Assembly: GCA_965263155.1 (NCBI GenBank)
Contig: OZ253586.1
Span: forward strand, 1,550,001 to 1,614,000
DNA: 64,000 nucleotides
Source of the DNA: JAAXIE01 sp965263155
GTDB lineage: Bacteria > Chloroflexota > Dehalococcoidia > Lucifugimonadales > JAAXIE01
Direction: 5' to 3'
Position 1 is the first letter of the stretch; each line of letters starts with the position of its first letter. The position numbers were made by a program, and so were the translations under genes. Below the pieces are notes generated by a model, which was not told where the DNA came from, did not search any database, and saw nothing but the letters and a program-made list of their open reading frames with translations. Of the stretch, positions 48,885 through 57,911 are shown piece by piece.

Positions 48885-49838
48885 TCACCAGACGCATGTC
48901 CTCGGCCCGCTCCCGGTCTTGCGGTTGATGCGGTCTAAGCCTACCGTGGCAAATATCTCGCCTACCGGCGCGCACAACGGGTCCACCTCCAGGCTGCGCC
49001 CGCTCTCCAAGATGCTCCGGGCCGCGTGGTTCATGGCTTTATAGGTGGCCCGGAGCAGATGGTTCGCGTGGATGATGATGTTGAAACCACACGCGACCAG
49101 CTCAGCGTCGCTGACAGTATTGTATGTGGTTGGCACGCTTACCAGCACCGGCCGGCAGCCCATGCGGCGGCACAGTGCCGCGTAGGCCTTCGCGAAGGCC
49201 AGAACGTCGTCGGGCCGCCGGTCGCTGGAGTGTACCATGAGGCCATCGGCCCCAGCCTCAATGTACAGCTCTGCCCTTTCCAGGGCGTCCTCTAAACTTG
49301 CGTCGGCGATGAGGCTCTCCAGCCGGGCGATGACCATGAAGTCATCGCCGATAACCACCTCTCTACCCGCCCTAATCTTCTGAGCAAAGACCAACGGGTC
49401 CTCCAGTTCCTGGCTGGCGGAACCATCGAGGCTGTTTCTCTTGGGAAACACCTTGTCTTCGATTACCACGGCCGAAACACCCAACCGCTCCAGGTTCTTG
49501 ACCATATATTCGAACTGGGAGGCCTCACCGCCGGTGTCGCCGTCCACGATAATGGGCTTGGTAGTAACACTGAGTATTTCATCGATGGTGCGGGCGCGGG
49601 AGTCGTTGCCGACGATGGAGGCGTCGGGCAATCCCTTAGTGGCCGAGTCTGTGAGGCTGCTTTCCCATATCCCGTCGTATTCGACAACCCGGCCGTTCAT
49701 CTGGACCCGGGCATTTTCCACCACCAACCCGCTCAGGCCGCTGTGGGCTTCCAGGATACGGGCAAATCCCTTCTGGGAGATGCACTCCCGCAAACCGCTG
49801 AGTCGTCCCCAGGGCTTGATTCTGTTTTCAATACTCAT
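48885..49838 (-). CDS. pepM: Phosphoenolpyruvate phosphomutase
   Basis: 317 aa, with AGGAGGAGGTCCGT before the ATG. An isocitrate-lyase-superfamily barrel: IIVDGDTGGEASQFEYMVKN (Mg2+ site), then VVIEDKVFPKRNSLDG, the PepM signature EDKxxxKxNS whose Asn distinguishes true phosphomutases from lyases, and ARLESLIADASLEDALERAE. VHSSDRRPDDVLAFAKAY and LVSVPTTYNTVSDAEL complete the family pattern. It makes the C-P bond by turning phosphoenolpyruvate into phosphonopyruvate, the entry to nearly all phosphonates. First gene of the four-gene set; no nucleotidyl-transferase or lipid gene is adjacent, so the end product may be 2-aminoethylphosphonate itself or a derivative made elsewhere. Confidence 0.93.
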   Translation of the reverse strand: MSIENRIKPWGRLSGLRECISQKGFARILEAHSGLSGLVVENARVQMNGRVVEYDGIWESSLTDSATKGLPDASIVGNDSRARTIDEILSVTTKPIIVDGDTGGEASQFEYMVKNLERLGVSAVVIEDKVFPKRNSLDGSASQELEDPLVFAQKIRAGREVVIGDDFMVIARLESLIADASLEDALERAELYIEAGADGLMVHSSDRRPDDVLAFAKAYAALCRRMGCRPVLVSVPTTYNTVSDAELVACGFNIIIHANHLLRATYKAMNHAARSILESGRSLEVDPLCAPVGEIFATVGLDRINRKTGSGPRTCVW

Positions 49839-49923
49839 ACGGACCTCCTCCTGTGTCCACTAAAGCCAGACTTGAAAGGCGCGCCGCGCCAAATGGCTAC
49901 GGAGTGTAGACAGTCAGGACTCG

Positions 49924-50937
49924 CTAGGCTTCTCCGCTGTAAACAGCGCCAGTTGGGTAGGCAGGGCAATGGTTCTGGTATTTTGAAAACCCGAAGCCTC
50001 GAGCCACGAGGCTACCTCTCCTCCCGATCGCCGGCACCGGGGTCGAAGGCAACCAGCCCGTACATGTCCTCGAAGGAGTCCAGCCTCTTTCGCTCGGCGC
50101 TCTCGTCAATGCGCATGTAGTCCTGGATGATTACCATGCCGCCGGGCAGCAAAAGGTCATAGGCCAGCCGGAACAGCCGGCGGCAGTCCTCTCAGGACTT
50201 GATCAGGACCACGCCAGAGATGAGCACCACATCGTAGTCCGCACCCGCCTCCGCCTTGAAGAAGTCGCCTTCAAGCAGAGAAATCTGGCTTTGCAGGTTA
50301 TGCTCTTCCACAAGGGTCTTGGCGATGATGAGGGGCTCTTTTTGGTCTAGCACGACGGCTTTGAGCTGAGGGTTGGCGCCGCATAAGGCGATACTGTAGC
50401 TGGCCGCTCCACCGCCCAGGTCCAGAAGCTTGCGCCGGCCTCGCAGGTCCACATTTTCCACCAAATGGTAGGCCTGCCCAGAGGCGGCGCGGTTGTGCTG
50501 GCCCATCATGTAGTTGGTCCAGTAGGTGGGCGGGTCAACGAATCCGGTCTCGTAAGGCAACAGGGTCTTACCTTCCAGGATTATCTCGTCAAGCCGGCCC
50601 CAGGAGGCCCAGGTGTTGGTGTGGTGAAGGGCGTGGTCGCCCACATAGGGCTTTCTTGGTTTTGACTAGGAATGATGCGGAAAGGGGAGAATTGCCGTAT
50701 TTGTCCCCCTTGGTCTCCAGCAGGTCAAGGGCTACACACGAATCGAGAAAGGCCTGGACATATCGTGGAGAGGCGCCCAGGTTTTGGGCCACTTGGCCGT
50801 GGGTTAACTCCTGGTCCTCCAGCAGTGAAAATACGTCGAGCTTGATGGCAGCCCGCAGTATGGCCGAATACCAGAAATTACGCCAACTCGTTGACGCGCT
50901 CCGCCTCCATGTACGCAGGCGAGCTGGACCGGTCCAT
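49924..50937 (-). pseudogene. Family-2 O-methyltransferase, frameshifted
   Basis: ATG 50937 has GAGGAGGAAACTGC upstream. Pieces: MEAERVNELA, then one frame over SAILRAAIKLDVFSLLEDQE and LTHGQVAQNLGASPRYVQAF (winged-helix dimerisation domain), then NTWASWGRLDEIILEGKTLL, RRKLLDLGGGAASYSIALCG (SAM motif I), KAVVLDQKEPLIIAKTLVEE, DYDVVLISGVVLIKS and a stop, followed by LLPGGMVIIQDYMRIDESAE and finally EVASWLEASGFQNTRTIALP, ending at TAG 49924-49926. Four lesions. It is the plant-type Methyltransf_2 fold. It lies upstream of pepM on the same strand and may once have methylated a product of the cluster. Confidence 0.75.
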
Positions 50938-51455
50938 GCAGTTTCCTCCTCTGTGCTTTGGCGCCCGCTATCGTCGCTTTTGATGTTCCAGGCCGGTTAC
51001 GTCCAGCCCCATAATCACAATTAAATGCCAATAGACATTCGCAGGGAGTTTAGGGGCATTAAACCAACAGATCCCCCCCAAAGGGATGGGAGTTAAAGGT
51101 ATTTTTCAGGGAGGGGAAATTGAAACGGCGGCGCTAGCGGTCGGAAGGAAGGGCATGCTTGTGTCTGGACGGCAAGTTGGTGCGGCGCGACCACCTTATG
51201 GGTGCCTTGCCGGCGCAACTACTCAGGCGGTTGATAGTCCCAGAATCGAGGGGAACTACAGCCAGTACGCTCGCACCTTTTATGCTACTTAGAACAGTCA
51301 CATCTACAGATGGTCCCTTAGTGTGCCCTACCATTCCCTGGAGAAAGGGTAGGTTTCTGGTGCTCAATGAGTGCGACCGCGAGTGTAACAACGTTGGCCC
51401 GCTTCGTCAACTTGTGCCCAACAGAAGCGAACGGCCACCACCGGTGCCTCCGCCG
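50938..51455. other. Intergenic, no assignable gene
   Basis: No motifs found on either strand; the promoter of the methyltransferase/phosphonate genes should be near 50950-51010. Confidence 0.35.
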
Positions 51456-51745
51456 TCAGGGCTGATGAGCCACCCCATCCTTGCGGGCGAACAACAGGCA
51501 ATGCTGTATGGACTTGCTGTCGGTTAAATGTAGGAGACCCGCCAGGTCGTCGGGTGAGTCGCGCCTGATTAGGGTTACCTTCTGCTGCCCCAGTATGCCC
51601 AGAATACCGTTCTCTTCGTGAACCTGAAAGTTCCGCTCCATTCCGTGGTCCTGGCCGAACACGGTGAGGATGCCACGCCCGTTAATGAACATGAGCTGCA
51701 GGACGCCTTGGGGGCATAGTACCCGGGCCAGCTCTGGCAACACCC
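51456..51745 (-). pseudogene. Gene fragment cut by IS5 insertion
   Basis: Reads MGVLPELARVLCPQGVLQLM, FINGRGILTVFGQDHGMERN, FQVHEENGILGILGQQKVTL and IRRDSPDDLAGLLHLTDSKS to a stop at 51456. Composition is that of a real gene, but I do not recognise the family. It begins directly inside the left end of the IS element, and no 5' part is recognisable on the far side (53101 on), so the gene was cut and its start lost or rearranged. Confidence 0.4.
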
Positions 51746-51747
51746 CC

Positions 51748-53100
51748 ATTAGCAGGCTGCGGAAGAATGGGTTTAGTCGGTTTCGACGTAGTTGGTTGAG
51801 TGGGCAATGACGGCGTTTTCGCGAGATTGAAGATGGCCTTGGAGCCCCGGCGGACGATTCAGGAGCTGGCCTGCGGGGCTCCGAGGCCCCGTCAGGCCAC
51901 TTGGGGCGCACTGCTCCCCGGGCAGGTCACACCGACCGAACGGCCCGGGTCTTCGGTGGCGACAGCAGGTTAGCCATTCGCACCAGGTTGTAGGCCGTGG
52001 CCACGAAGTATCCTGCCAGCCCGGTGCGCTCCACTCCCCGATACCGGGTCCGCCGAAATCCTCCCACCGTCTTCATCCACCCGAATATCTCCTCCACCCG
52101 CTTGCGAATCTTCTGGCTCATCCTGTAGCCCCGATGCCGTGTGGTGCGACCGTCTATCGCCGAGCGGGTTCGCTGAGCCACATGGGGCGTCACTCCACGA
52201 TTGCGCATCGCCCTGACACACTCCCGCGTGTCGTAGCCCTTATCTCCCCCAAGGGTCTTGGGATGAAAGCCCCGCTGCCGCGCATCGGCCAGCATCACAG
52301 GCACAGCGTCACGCTCGGCCGTGCCCGTCGCCCTGCTCACCACGAAGTCCACCAGCAGCCCGTTGCCGTTCTCCATGAGGGCGTGGCCCATGAATGCCAG
52401 CCTAGCCTCTTTACCCTTGCCCTTGCGCATCAAACGCGCCTCCGGGTCCGTTCTGCTCCCATGGGTCTCGTTCCTCAACCTCTCCCCACGAAAGTCCACC
52501 GACGGGTTGCCCGAGTCATCATCGGGTGGTCCCTCCTGGTCTTCACGCCGTCGGAAGCTCTTGATGCTGGCCTGAGCCTCTATCAGCGTCCCGTCCACGC
52601 TGAAGCGCTCGTCCGACAACAGCCCACGGCGGGCCGCCTCCCACACCACCTCGTCGAACAGGGCCTGGGCGGTCCTGTGCTCCAACAGACGCCGGCGGTT
52701 CTTGGTGAACACCGTCGGGTCGAAGCTGCGCTCCATCAGGTTCATGTCCAGGAACCAGCGAAACAGGAGGTTGTATTCCAACTCCTCGCAGAAGGCCCGC
52801 TCGCTGCGCATTGAGTAGAGGGAGATGAGCAGCGACGCCTTCAGCAGTCGTTCCGGTGGCACCGACGCCCGCCCCACCTCCGAGTACATCCGGTCGAACT
52901 CCCTCGACAGACGCTCTAGGGTTTCGTCCGCCACTGCTTTGATGGTCCTGAGGGGGTGGTCTTTGGGGACTCGCTCCTCCAGGTCCACCAATGCCAGCAT
53001 CGTTACCTGCGGATCGCGTCTCCCTCTCATCGAACGACCACCTCCACTACGGTGTGGTCGTATCCTATCTCACAATATCGTTTTTCCGCAGCCTGTTAGT
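51748..53100. mobile_element. Complete IS5-family insertion sequence
   Basis: About 1,353 bases bounded by 17-base inverted repeats: ATTAGCAGGCTGCGGAA (51748-51764) and, on the opposite strand, ACTAACAGGCTGCGGAA (53084-53100), 15 of 17 identical. It carries one transposase gene with about 180 bases of non-coding DNA on its left side. No clear target duplication could be found in the flanks, so later rearrangement is possible. A relic with the same end lies at 17290-17630. Confidence 0.85.
51927..53030 (-). CDS. IS5-family DDE transposase
   Basis: 367 aa, apparently intact. N-terminal DUF772 region: RTIKAVADETLERLSREFDR, RASVPPERLLKASLLISLYS and LLFRWFLDMNLMERSFDPTV. Catalytic part (DDE_Tnp_1): FSVDGTLIEAQAS (first Asp), TLGGDKGYDTRECVRAMRNR (second Asp), and RKRVEEIFGWMKTVGGFRRT with the catalytic Glu, ending TGLAGYFVATAYNLVRMANL. 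The intact frame in an otherwise decayed area suggests recent arrival or continuing activity. Confidence 0.9.
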   Translation of the reverse strand: MRGRRDPQVTMLALVDLEERVPKDHPLRTIKAVADETLERLSREFDRMYSEVGRASVPPERLLKASLLISLYSMRSERAFCEELEYNLLFRWFLDMNLMERSFDPTVFTKNRRRLLEHRTAQALFDEVVWEAARRGLLSDERFSVDGTLIEAQASIKSFRRREDQEGPPDDDSGNPSVDFRGERLRNETHGSRTDPEARLMRKGKGKEARLAFMGHALMENGNGLLVDFVVSRATGTAERDAVPVMLADARQRGFHPKTLGGDKGYDTRECVRAMRNRGVTPHVAQRTRSAIDGRTTRHRGYRMSQKIRKRVEEIFGWMKTVGGFRRTRYRGVERTGLAGYFVATAYNLVRMANLLSPPKTRAVRSV

Positions 53101-53488
53101 GAACTGTGAATGTTGATTCAAGGTTCAGGACGACCAGGACAGGACCACCATGACGCTTCTTGAAATCGTCTGCCCTACCTCACCATAATACCGGAGCCGA
53201 GGGCATCGGTAGATTCAGAGAGCCCCCAGCCACATCTCGAAGACGGTACCACCTACCATCCACTTAGGCCCACCTAACTGGACTCGAACCTCTCCCACGC
53301 AGTGCCGTACAGTTCCACCGACCACCAGTAGCGGAATGTTTTGCCCGACTGAGGCCGGTGCGCGCCTACACTCCCCCAATCCGAAGTAGGTTAGCCATTT
53401 AGTGAGCCTCCAAAAGCCGTAAATTCGTCTCACCAAACGTACACCCTGCTTCGCGCAAGGTGTCAATAACTGCGATAGCATACTATAG
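53101..53488. other. Region between IS and integrase, possible att-like repeat
   Basis: At 53255-53295 (reverse strand) GGTTCGAGTCCAGTTAGGTG, then GGCCTAAGTGGATGGTA, recurs in nearly the same form at 2108-2144 in the opposite orientation. GGTTCGAGTCC is the tRNA T-loop consensus, but no tRNA cloverleaf can be folded. A short reverse frame just before it, TFRYWWSVELYGTAWERFES, is of unknown origin. Confidence 0.35.
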
Positions 53489-54653
53489 CTACACGTAGTC
53501 GGCCCAATTCTGCATCACTTGCCGACGCCGTTCCAGCAAGTCGGAGCGGGCGTAATCGGCTTCCACCTCATTCTTGATTGTGTGCGCAAGACACGCCTCC
53601 GCCACTTCCCGCGCAACACCATTGTCACCACACCAGTCGCGGAAACTGGACCGAAAGCCGTGGGGAACAGCGTCAATCCCGTTCTCACGCATGAGCTTAC
53701 TAACGGCGCTGTCGCTCAATTGCTTGCCAGTCGGTGACGGGAAAACGAGGCCCGGACCATCGGTCAGTTCCCGCGATTCGTTCAGCACTTCAAGCGCCCG
53801 TTGGGAGAGGGGAACGCGGTGTTCCTTACCGGCCTTCATGCGTTCCGCTGGCACTGTCCAAACACGCCCTTCAAGGTCGATCTCGCACCACTTGGCCCCA
53901 CGCACTTCACCGGAACGGCAGGCCGTCAATGCCACAAACTCCAATGCCAGCTTGGTAGCAGGCCAAGCGCTCCCGTTCCTTATGGTCCGCAGGGCCCCGG
54001 CAACGTCGCTATGGGCCAACGCCCGTTGGTGTTCGCGCTTGACGCCGCCCGTGGGCAGGGCAGCCCCGATAGCGTCGCCAGCCGGGTTGTCGTCTCGGTA
54101 GCCTTGCGCAACGGACCACTTGAAGATCGCACTTAGGCGCTGGCGTACACGCTGAGCCGTTTCCCGTTTGTCGTTCCAGATGGGCATTAGCACCGCCATA
54201 ACGTCCGCAGTCGTGACCCGGTCGACCGGCTTGTTGCCCAGCCGTGGGATCGCGTAGGCGTCCGGGCTGGCCTGCCATTGGGCCGCCGATTGCCCCCATC
54301 CTTCCAAGTAGTACGGTGAAGCGCGATAACCTTGTGCACTGCATCACGGAAAGTGGGGATAGTGGTGACGGCTACTCTTGGGTCCGTGCCTTGCGCCACA
54401 CCCCTGGCATTGGCCCGTGCCTTCGCCCTTGCCTCGGCAAGAGTTACCACTGGAAAGGAGCCGAGGCCGAAGTTGACCGGCTTCCCGTCAATCCGAAGGC
54501 GCTGGGCCCACGTCCGCGAGACTCTCCCGGTTGTGGTAGACTTGCCAAGAGGCTGAGGCTATCCCCGCCCCGTCCGTCACCGTAGCGCCCAGGCGTCGTC
54601 GCGGGGATGGTGCACATTCCCTCCGCCACCCATTTCGCATGCTGAAAGTGCAT
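53489..54653 (-). pseudogene. P4-type tyrosine integrase, frameshifted in N-terminal part
   Basis: The catalytic domain is one frame (53489-54307): ALTACRSGEVRGAKW (first Arg), HGFRSSFRDWCG (His-x-x-Arg), ACLAHTIKNEVEADYARSDL (His and nucleophile Tyr), and VTTADVMAVLMPIWNDKRET of the core-binding domain. The N-terminal arm (DUF4102-like) is in other frames: TTPGRYGDGRGGDSLSLL, RLRIDGKPVNFGLGSFPVVT, LAEARAKARANARGVAQGTD. Shifts near 54300 and 54535. Such integrases insert islands at tRNA genes. Its start abuts the MiaB gene on the other strand, marking the border between accessory and core DNA. Confidence 0.8.
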
Positions 54654-55965
54654 GGCCTCTACTATGGATAGCTACTACCTTTGGACCATCGGCTGCCAGA
54701 TGAACCAAGCCGACTCGGACCGGTTGGCTGGGGCCCTAGAGCAGATGGGCCTCCGGTCTGTGCCCCGGCCCGAACAAGCCGATGTCATCGTCCTCAACTC
54801 GTGCGTCGTACGACAAGGGGCCGAGGACCGGGTGGTCGGCTCGCTCACCAGCCTCAAGCCCCTGAAGATGAGCAACCCTACCAAGGTGCTGGCCTTAATG
54901 GGCTGCATGGTCGGCCCAAAGCAAGACGAGCTCAAGGCCCGCTATCCTTACGTCGACCTCTTCCTTCCTCCCCAGCAGTTCGACCCGCTGCTGGACATGA
55001 TTGGCGACGGGATGGGCGTCGAATGGCACGACTACCTAGGCCCGATCCTTCCGGCCGCACCCGCCGTCAGTTGCTATGTGCCGATTATTAAGGGCTGCGA
55101 CCTCATGTGCACCTTCTGCATCATCCCCTACCGCCGTGGGAGACAGGTGAGCCGGCCGGTCGAGGAAATCGTAACCGAAGTCGAGATGTTGGTAGCCCGG
55201 GGCGTCAAAGAGGTGACGCTGCTTGGGCAGACAGTGGACGCCTATGGCCACGACCTGACCGACCGGCCTGACCTCGCAGACCTGCTGCAACACTTGAACG
55301 ACATCCACGGGCTGGCCCGCATACGCTTCCTCACGTCGCACCCTATCTTTCTGTCCAAGCCCATCATTGAGGCCGTCGCCCGGCTGGACAAAGTCTGCGA
55401 GCACATAAACTTGCCGGTCCAGGCAGGCGACGACGAGGTACTGGCTCGCATGAGGCGTCGCTACACCCGTGATGAGTACCTGAGCCTGATTGACGACATC
55501 CGCGCTACCGTTCCAAATGTTGCCTTGAGCACCGATATCATCGTGGGGTTCCCTGGGGAGACGGGGCAGCAGTTCCAGCGCACTCTGGATATAGTGAGGG
55601 AAGTCGGCTTCGACAAGGTGCACTCGGCGATGTACTCGGAGCGCCCCGGCACCATCGCCCACCGCCAGCAGCCTGACGACGTCCCCCAAGAGGAAAAAAC
55701 GCTACGCCACAAGGAGCTGGACCAACTGCAGGAAGAGCTGCTCACCCAGCGCAACGCCTCCTTCCAAGGTCAACTGGTTGAGGTGTTGGTGGAAGGGCGT
55801 CAGAAGGGGCGCTGGCAGGGCCGCACCCGCGGCGACAAGCTGGTGTTCTTCGATGACCCGTGCGAACGGACTGGGCAATTGGTAAGCGTCAAGGTGACCA
55901 AGACGAGCCCTTGGTCCCTCCAAGGCGAGCTCTATCAACCGGAGTTGGCTCAAGTTGGAGGTTAG
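54652..55965 (+). CDS. miaB: tRNA-2-methylthio-N6-dimethylallyladenosine synthase
   Basis: 437 aa. N-terminal UPF0004 domain with its three cluster-binding Cys in IGCQMNQAD, NSCVVRQ and LMGCMVG; radical SAM motif CDLMCTFCIIPYRRGRQ (CxxxCxxC, about residue 150); LLGQTVDAYGHDL, HINLPVQAGDDEVLARMRRR and STDIIVGFPGETGQQFQRTL; a C-terminal TRAM domain (VEVLVEGRQKGRWQGRTRGD). It adds the 2-methylthio group to i6A37 of tRNAs reading U-starting codons. The ATG at 54652 or 54664 could be the start. It is followed six bases later by nadC, so they are co-transcribed. Confidence 0.92.
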   Translation: MASTMDSYYLWTIGCQMNQADSDRLAGALEQMGLRSVPRPEQADVIVLNSCVVRQGAEDRVVGSLTSLKPLKMSNPTKVLALMGCMVGPKQDELKARYPYVDLFLPPQQFDPLLDMIGDGMGVEWHDYLGPILPAAPAVSCYVPIIKGCDLMCTFCIIPYRRGRQVSRPVEEIVTEVEMLVARGVKEVTLLGQTVDAYGHDLTDRPDLADLLQHLNDIHGLARIRFLTSHPIFLSKPIIEAVARLDKVCEHINLPVQAGDDEVLARMRRRYTRDEYLSLIDDIRATVPNVALSTDIIVGFPGETGQQFQRTLDIVREVGFDKVHSAMYSERPGTIAHRQQPDDVPQEEKTLRHKELDQLQEELLTQRNASFQGQLVEVLVEGRQKGRWQGRTRGDKLVFFDDPCERTGQLVSVKVTKTSPWSLQGELYQPELAQVGG

Positions 55966-55971
55966 TAGGCC

Positions 55972-56829
55972 GTGATGCTGCATGCCAACCCCGAGATTCA
56001 GACCCTCATCGACCGTGCATTAGCCGAAGACCTCGCCTTCAGTGACCCCACCACAGGCGGAATCATAGACACTTCCGTCACTGGCTTGGGCGTAATGCGC
56101 TCCAAGGCCTCAGGCGTACTGGCCGGTGTTGACGTTGCCATGGGCGTCTTCAAGCGGGTAGACCCATCGTTGCGCACCGAGGCCCTGATGGCCGACGGTG
56201 ACGCCGTAGAGCCGGGCGTCTCCATCGCTCATGTCGAAGGCTGCGCGGCCAGCATCCTGCAGGCCGAGCGCACAGCCCTCAACTTCCTGCAACGCATTAG
56301 TGGCATTGCTACGGCCACCCAGTCTTACGTACAAGCCGTGCGAGACTACAATGTGCGCATTATCGACACCCGCAAGACTGCGCCAGGCCTGCGCTACCTC
56401 GACAAGTATGCCGTGCGAATGGGCGGTGGTTACAACCACCGCCTGAACCTAGCCGACGGCATCCTCATCAAGGACAATCACCTCGCAGCCTTGGCACACC
56501 AAGGTTTGGGCCTCAAGCAGGCCATCGAGTTAGCACTGTCCCAAGCCTCCCACATGGTGAAAGTGGAGGTGGAGGTCACCAACGTGGATGACGCCCGCCT
56601 TGCCGCGGAAGCAGGCGTACACGTCATCATGCTGGACAACATGAACATCGCCCAGATGTGTGAGGCCGTGCAGGCAATAGCAGGTCGGGCTGCCGTCGAG
56701 GCTTCAGGAGGCATCAACTTGGAGAGCGTTAAAGAGGTGGCTGCAACTGGCGTCGATCTTATCTCCGTGGGCAGTCTGACCCATTCGGTGCGAGCGCTGG
56801 ACATCGGTATGGACCTGGAGTTCCCCTAA
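55972..56829 (+). CDS. nadC: Nicotinate-nucleotide pyrophosphorylase (carboxylating)
   Basis: 285 aa (284 if ATG 55975 is used instead of GTG 55972). ALAEDLAFSDPTT at the start, ERTALNFLQRISGIATATQ, IDTRKTAPGLRYLDKYAVRM, GGYNHRLNLADGILIKDNH and VEVEVTNVDDARLAAEAGVH are the standard quinolinate phosphoribosyltransferase motifs, with Arg/Lys/His in the DTRKT and HRLNL segments contacting quinolinate. It makes nicotinate mononucleotide for NAD synthesis. nadA and nadB are not in the window. Intact. Confidence 0.95.
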   Translation: MMLHANPEIQTLIDRALAEDLAFSDPTTGGIIDTSVTGLGVMRSKASGVLAGVDVAMGVFKRVDPSLRTEALMADGDAVEPGVSIAHVEGCAASILQAERTALNFLQRISGIATATQSYVQAVRDYNVRIIDTRKTAPGLRYLDKYAVRMGGGYNHRLNLADGILIKDNHLAALAHQGLGLKQAIELALSQASHMVKVEVEVTNVDDARLAAEAGVHVIMLDNMNIAQMCEAVQAIAGRAAVEASGGINLESVKEVAATGVDLISVGSLTHSVRALDIGMDLEFP

Positions 56830-56892
56830 GCCAATCCCCGATAGTTCAGTCTCTTCAGACTACTCCACACTGCCGACACAAGGAGGCGTCAA

Positions 56893-57420
56893 TTGCACCC
56901 CTTCGAACCCATTATGAGCGCGCTAAGCCACAACTGGGACATGGTGGACTCCGCCATATCGGGCATGGACGACTCCGAGTTGGCACGTCAGCCCAACTCC
57001 CACAGCAACTCGGCGGCATGGACGCTGTGGCACATGAACCGCGTGCTGGACACCTTCGTGCACCAGCGCTTCCGCGACCTGCCCCAACTGTGGACGAGAG
57101 ACGGGTGGGCTGGTCGGTTCAGCATGGCTGCCGACCCCGACGACCGTGGAGTGGGCTGGACCGCAGAGCAGGTGGCAGCATGGGCGCAGCCTTCCCGCGA
57201 GGTCCAGTTAGGCTACTACGAGGCCATCAAGGCCGCCACGCTGCAATATCTTGGGAGCGTCTCGGAGGCGGAGATGGCCCGAGAAATAGTCTTCCCGCCT
57301 TCACCGGAGCCACGAACCATAGCGTCGGCAGTGCCGCAGATGACTTGGGACAACGTGGCCCACGGTGGCCAGATCGCTTACATACGTGGCTACCTCAAGG
57401 GCATGGGCTGGCACCGCTAG
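56893..57420 (+). CDS. DinB superfamily protein
   Basis: 175 aa with a TTG start, chosen because AAGGAGG lies eight bases upstream. Four-helix bundle: PIMSALSHNWDMVDSAIS, AWTLWHMNRVLDTFVHQRF (first metal His), VQLGYYEAIKAATLQYL and WDNVAHGGQIAYIRGYLKGM (second His in HGGQ). DinB/DfsB-type proteins bind a divalent metal; most function as thiol-dependent S-transferases or are unknown. It converges on the deacylase gene with a four-base overlap of stop regions. Confidence 0.8.
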   Translation: MHPFEPIMSALSHNWDMVDSAISGMDDSELARQPNSHSNSAAWTLWHMNRVLDTFVHQRFRDLPQLWTRDGWAGRFSMAADPDDRGVGWTAEQVAAWAQPSREVQLGYYEAIKAATLQYLGSVSEAEMAREIVFPPSPEPRTIASAVPQMTWDNVAHGGQIAYIRGYLKGMGWHR

Positions 57421-57881
57421 CCCCGGCGTGGCCGTTGCCGGTCGGCAGTATCCAGCATGATGGTCACTGGCCCCTCATTGCACAACTCCACCTGCATGTA
57501 CTCTCCGAACCTCCCGGACGCCACCTTCAACCCCGACCGGCGCAACTCCTCCAGCATCTTTTCGTACAGGTGCTCAGCTTCGGCGGGCGAGGCCGCCTGC
57601 TGGAAGTCGGGCCGCCGTCCGCGACGAGTGTCGGCGTAGAGAGTGAACTGGCTGATGACGAGCAGGTCGGCTCCAGCGTCCAAGGCGGAACGGTCGAAGC
57701 GGCCATTGTCGTCGGCGAATATGCGTAAGCCGAGAATGCGGTCAGCGAGATAGGGGCATTCAGCTTCCGTGTCTTCTTTGGAGACGCCCAAGAGGACAAG
57801 GAGGCCGTGGCCAGCCGAGCCCACTTCTTGTGCGTCAACAGCCACAGAAGCGTAGGATACCCGTTGAACGAGGGCCCTCAC
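57417..57881 (-). CDS. dtd: D-aminoacyl-tRNA deacylase
   Basis: 154 aa. MRALVQRVSYASVAVDAQEV start, HGLLVLLGVSKEDTE, LGLRIFADDNGRFDRSA, VISQFTLYADTRRGRRPDFQ with the SQFTLYAD signature, and CNEGPVTIMLDT with the Gly-cisPro-type NxGPVT motif. Full length (145-155 aa usual). It removes D-amino acids, and Gly from mischarged tRNA-Ala. Confidence 0.95.
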   Translation of the reverse strand: MRALVQRVSYASVAVDAQEVGSAGHGLLVLLGVSKEDTEAECPYLADRILGLRIFADDNGRFDRSALDAGADLLVISQFTLYADTRRGRRPDFQQAASPAEAEHLYEKMLEELRRSGLKVASGRFGEYMQVELCNEGPVTIMLDTADRQRPRRG

Positions 57882-57911
57882 GACACGACGACTGGCCGGG
57901 AAGGAGTGGAC

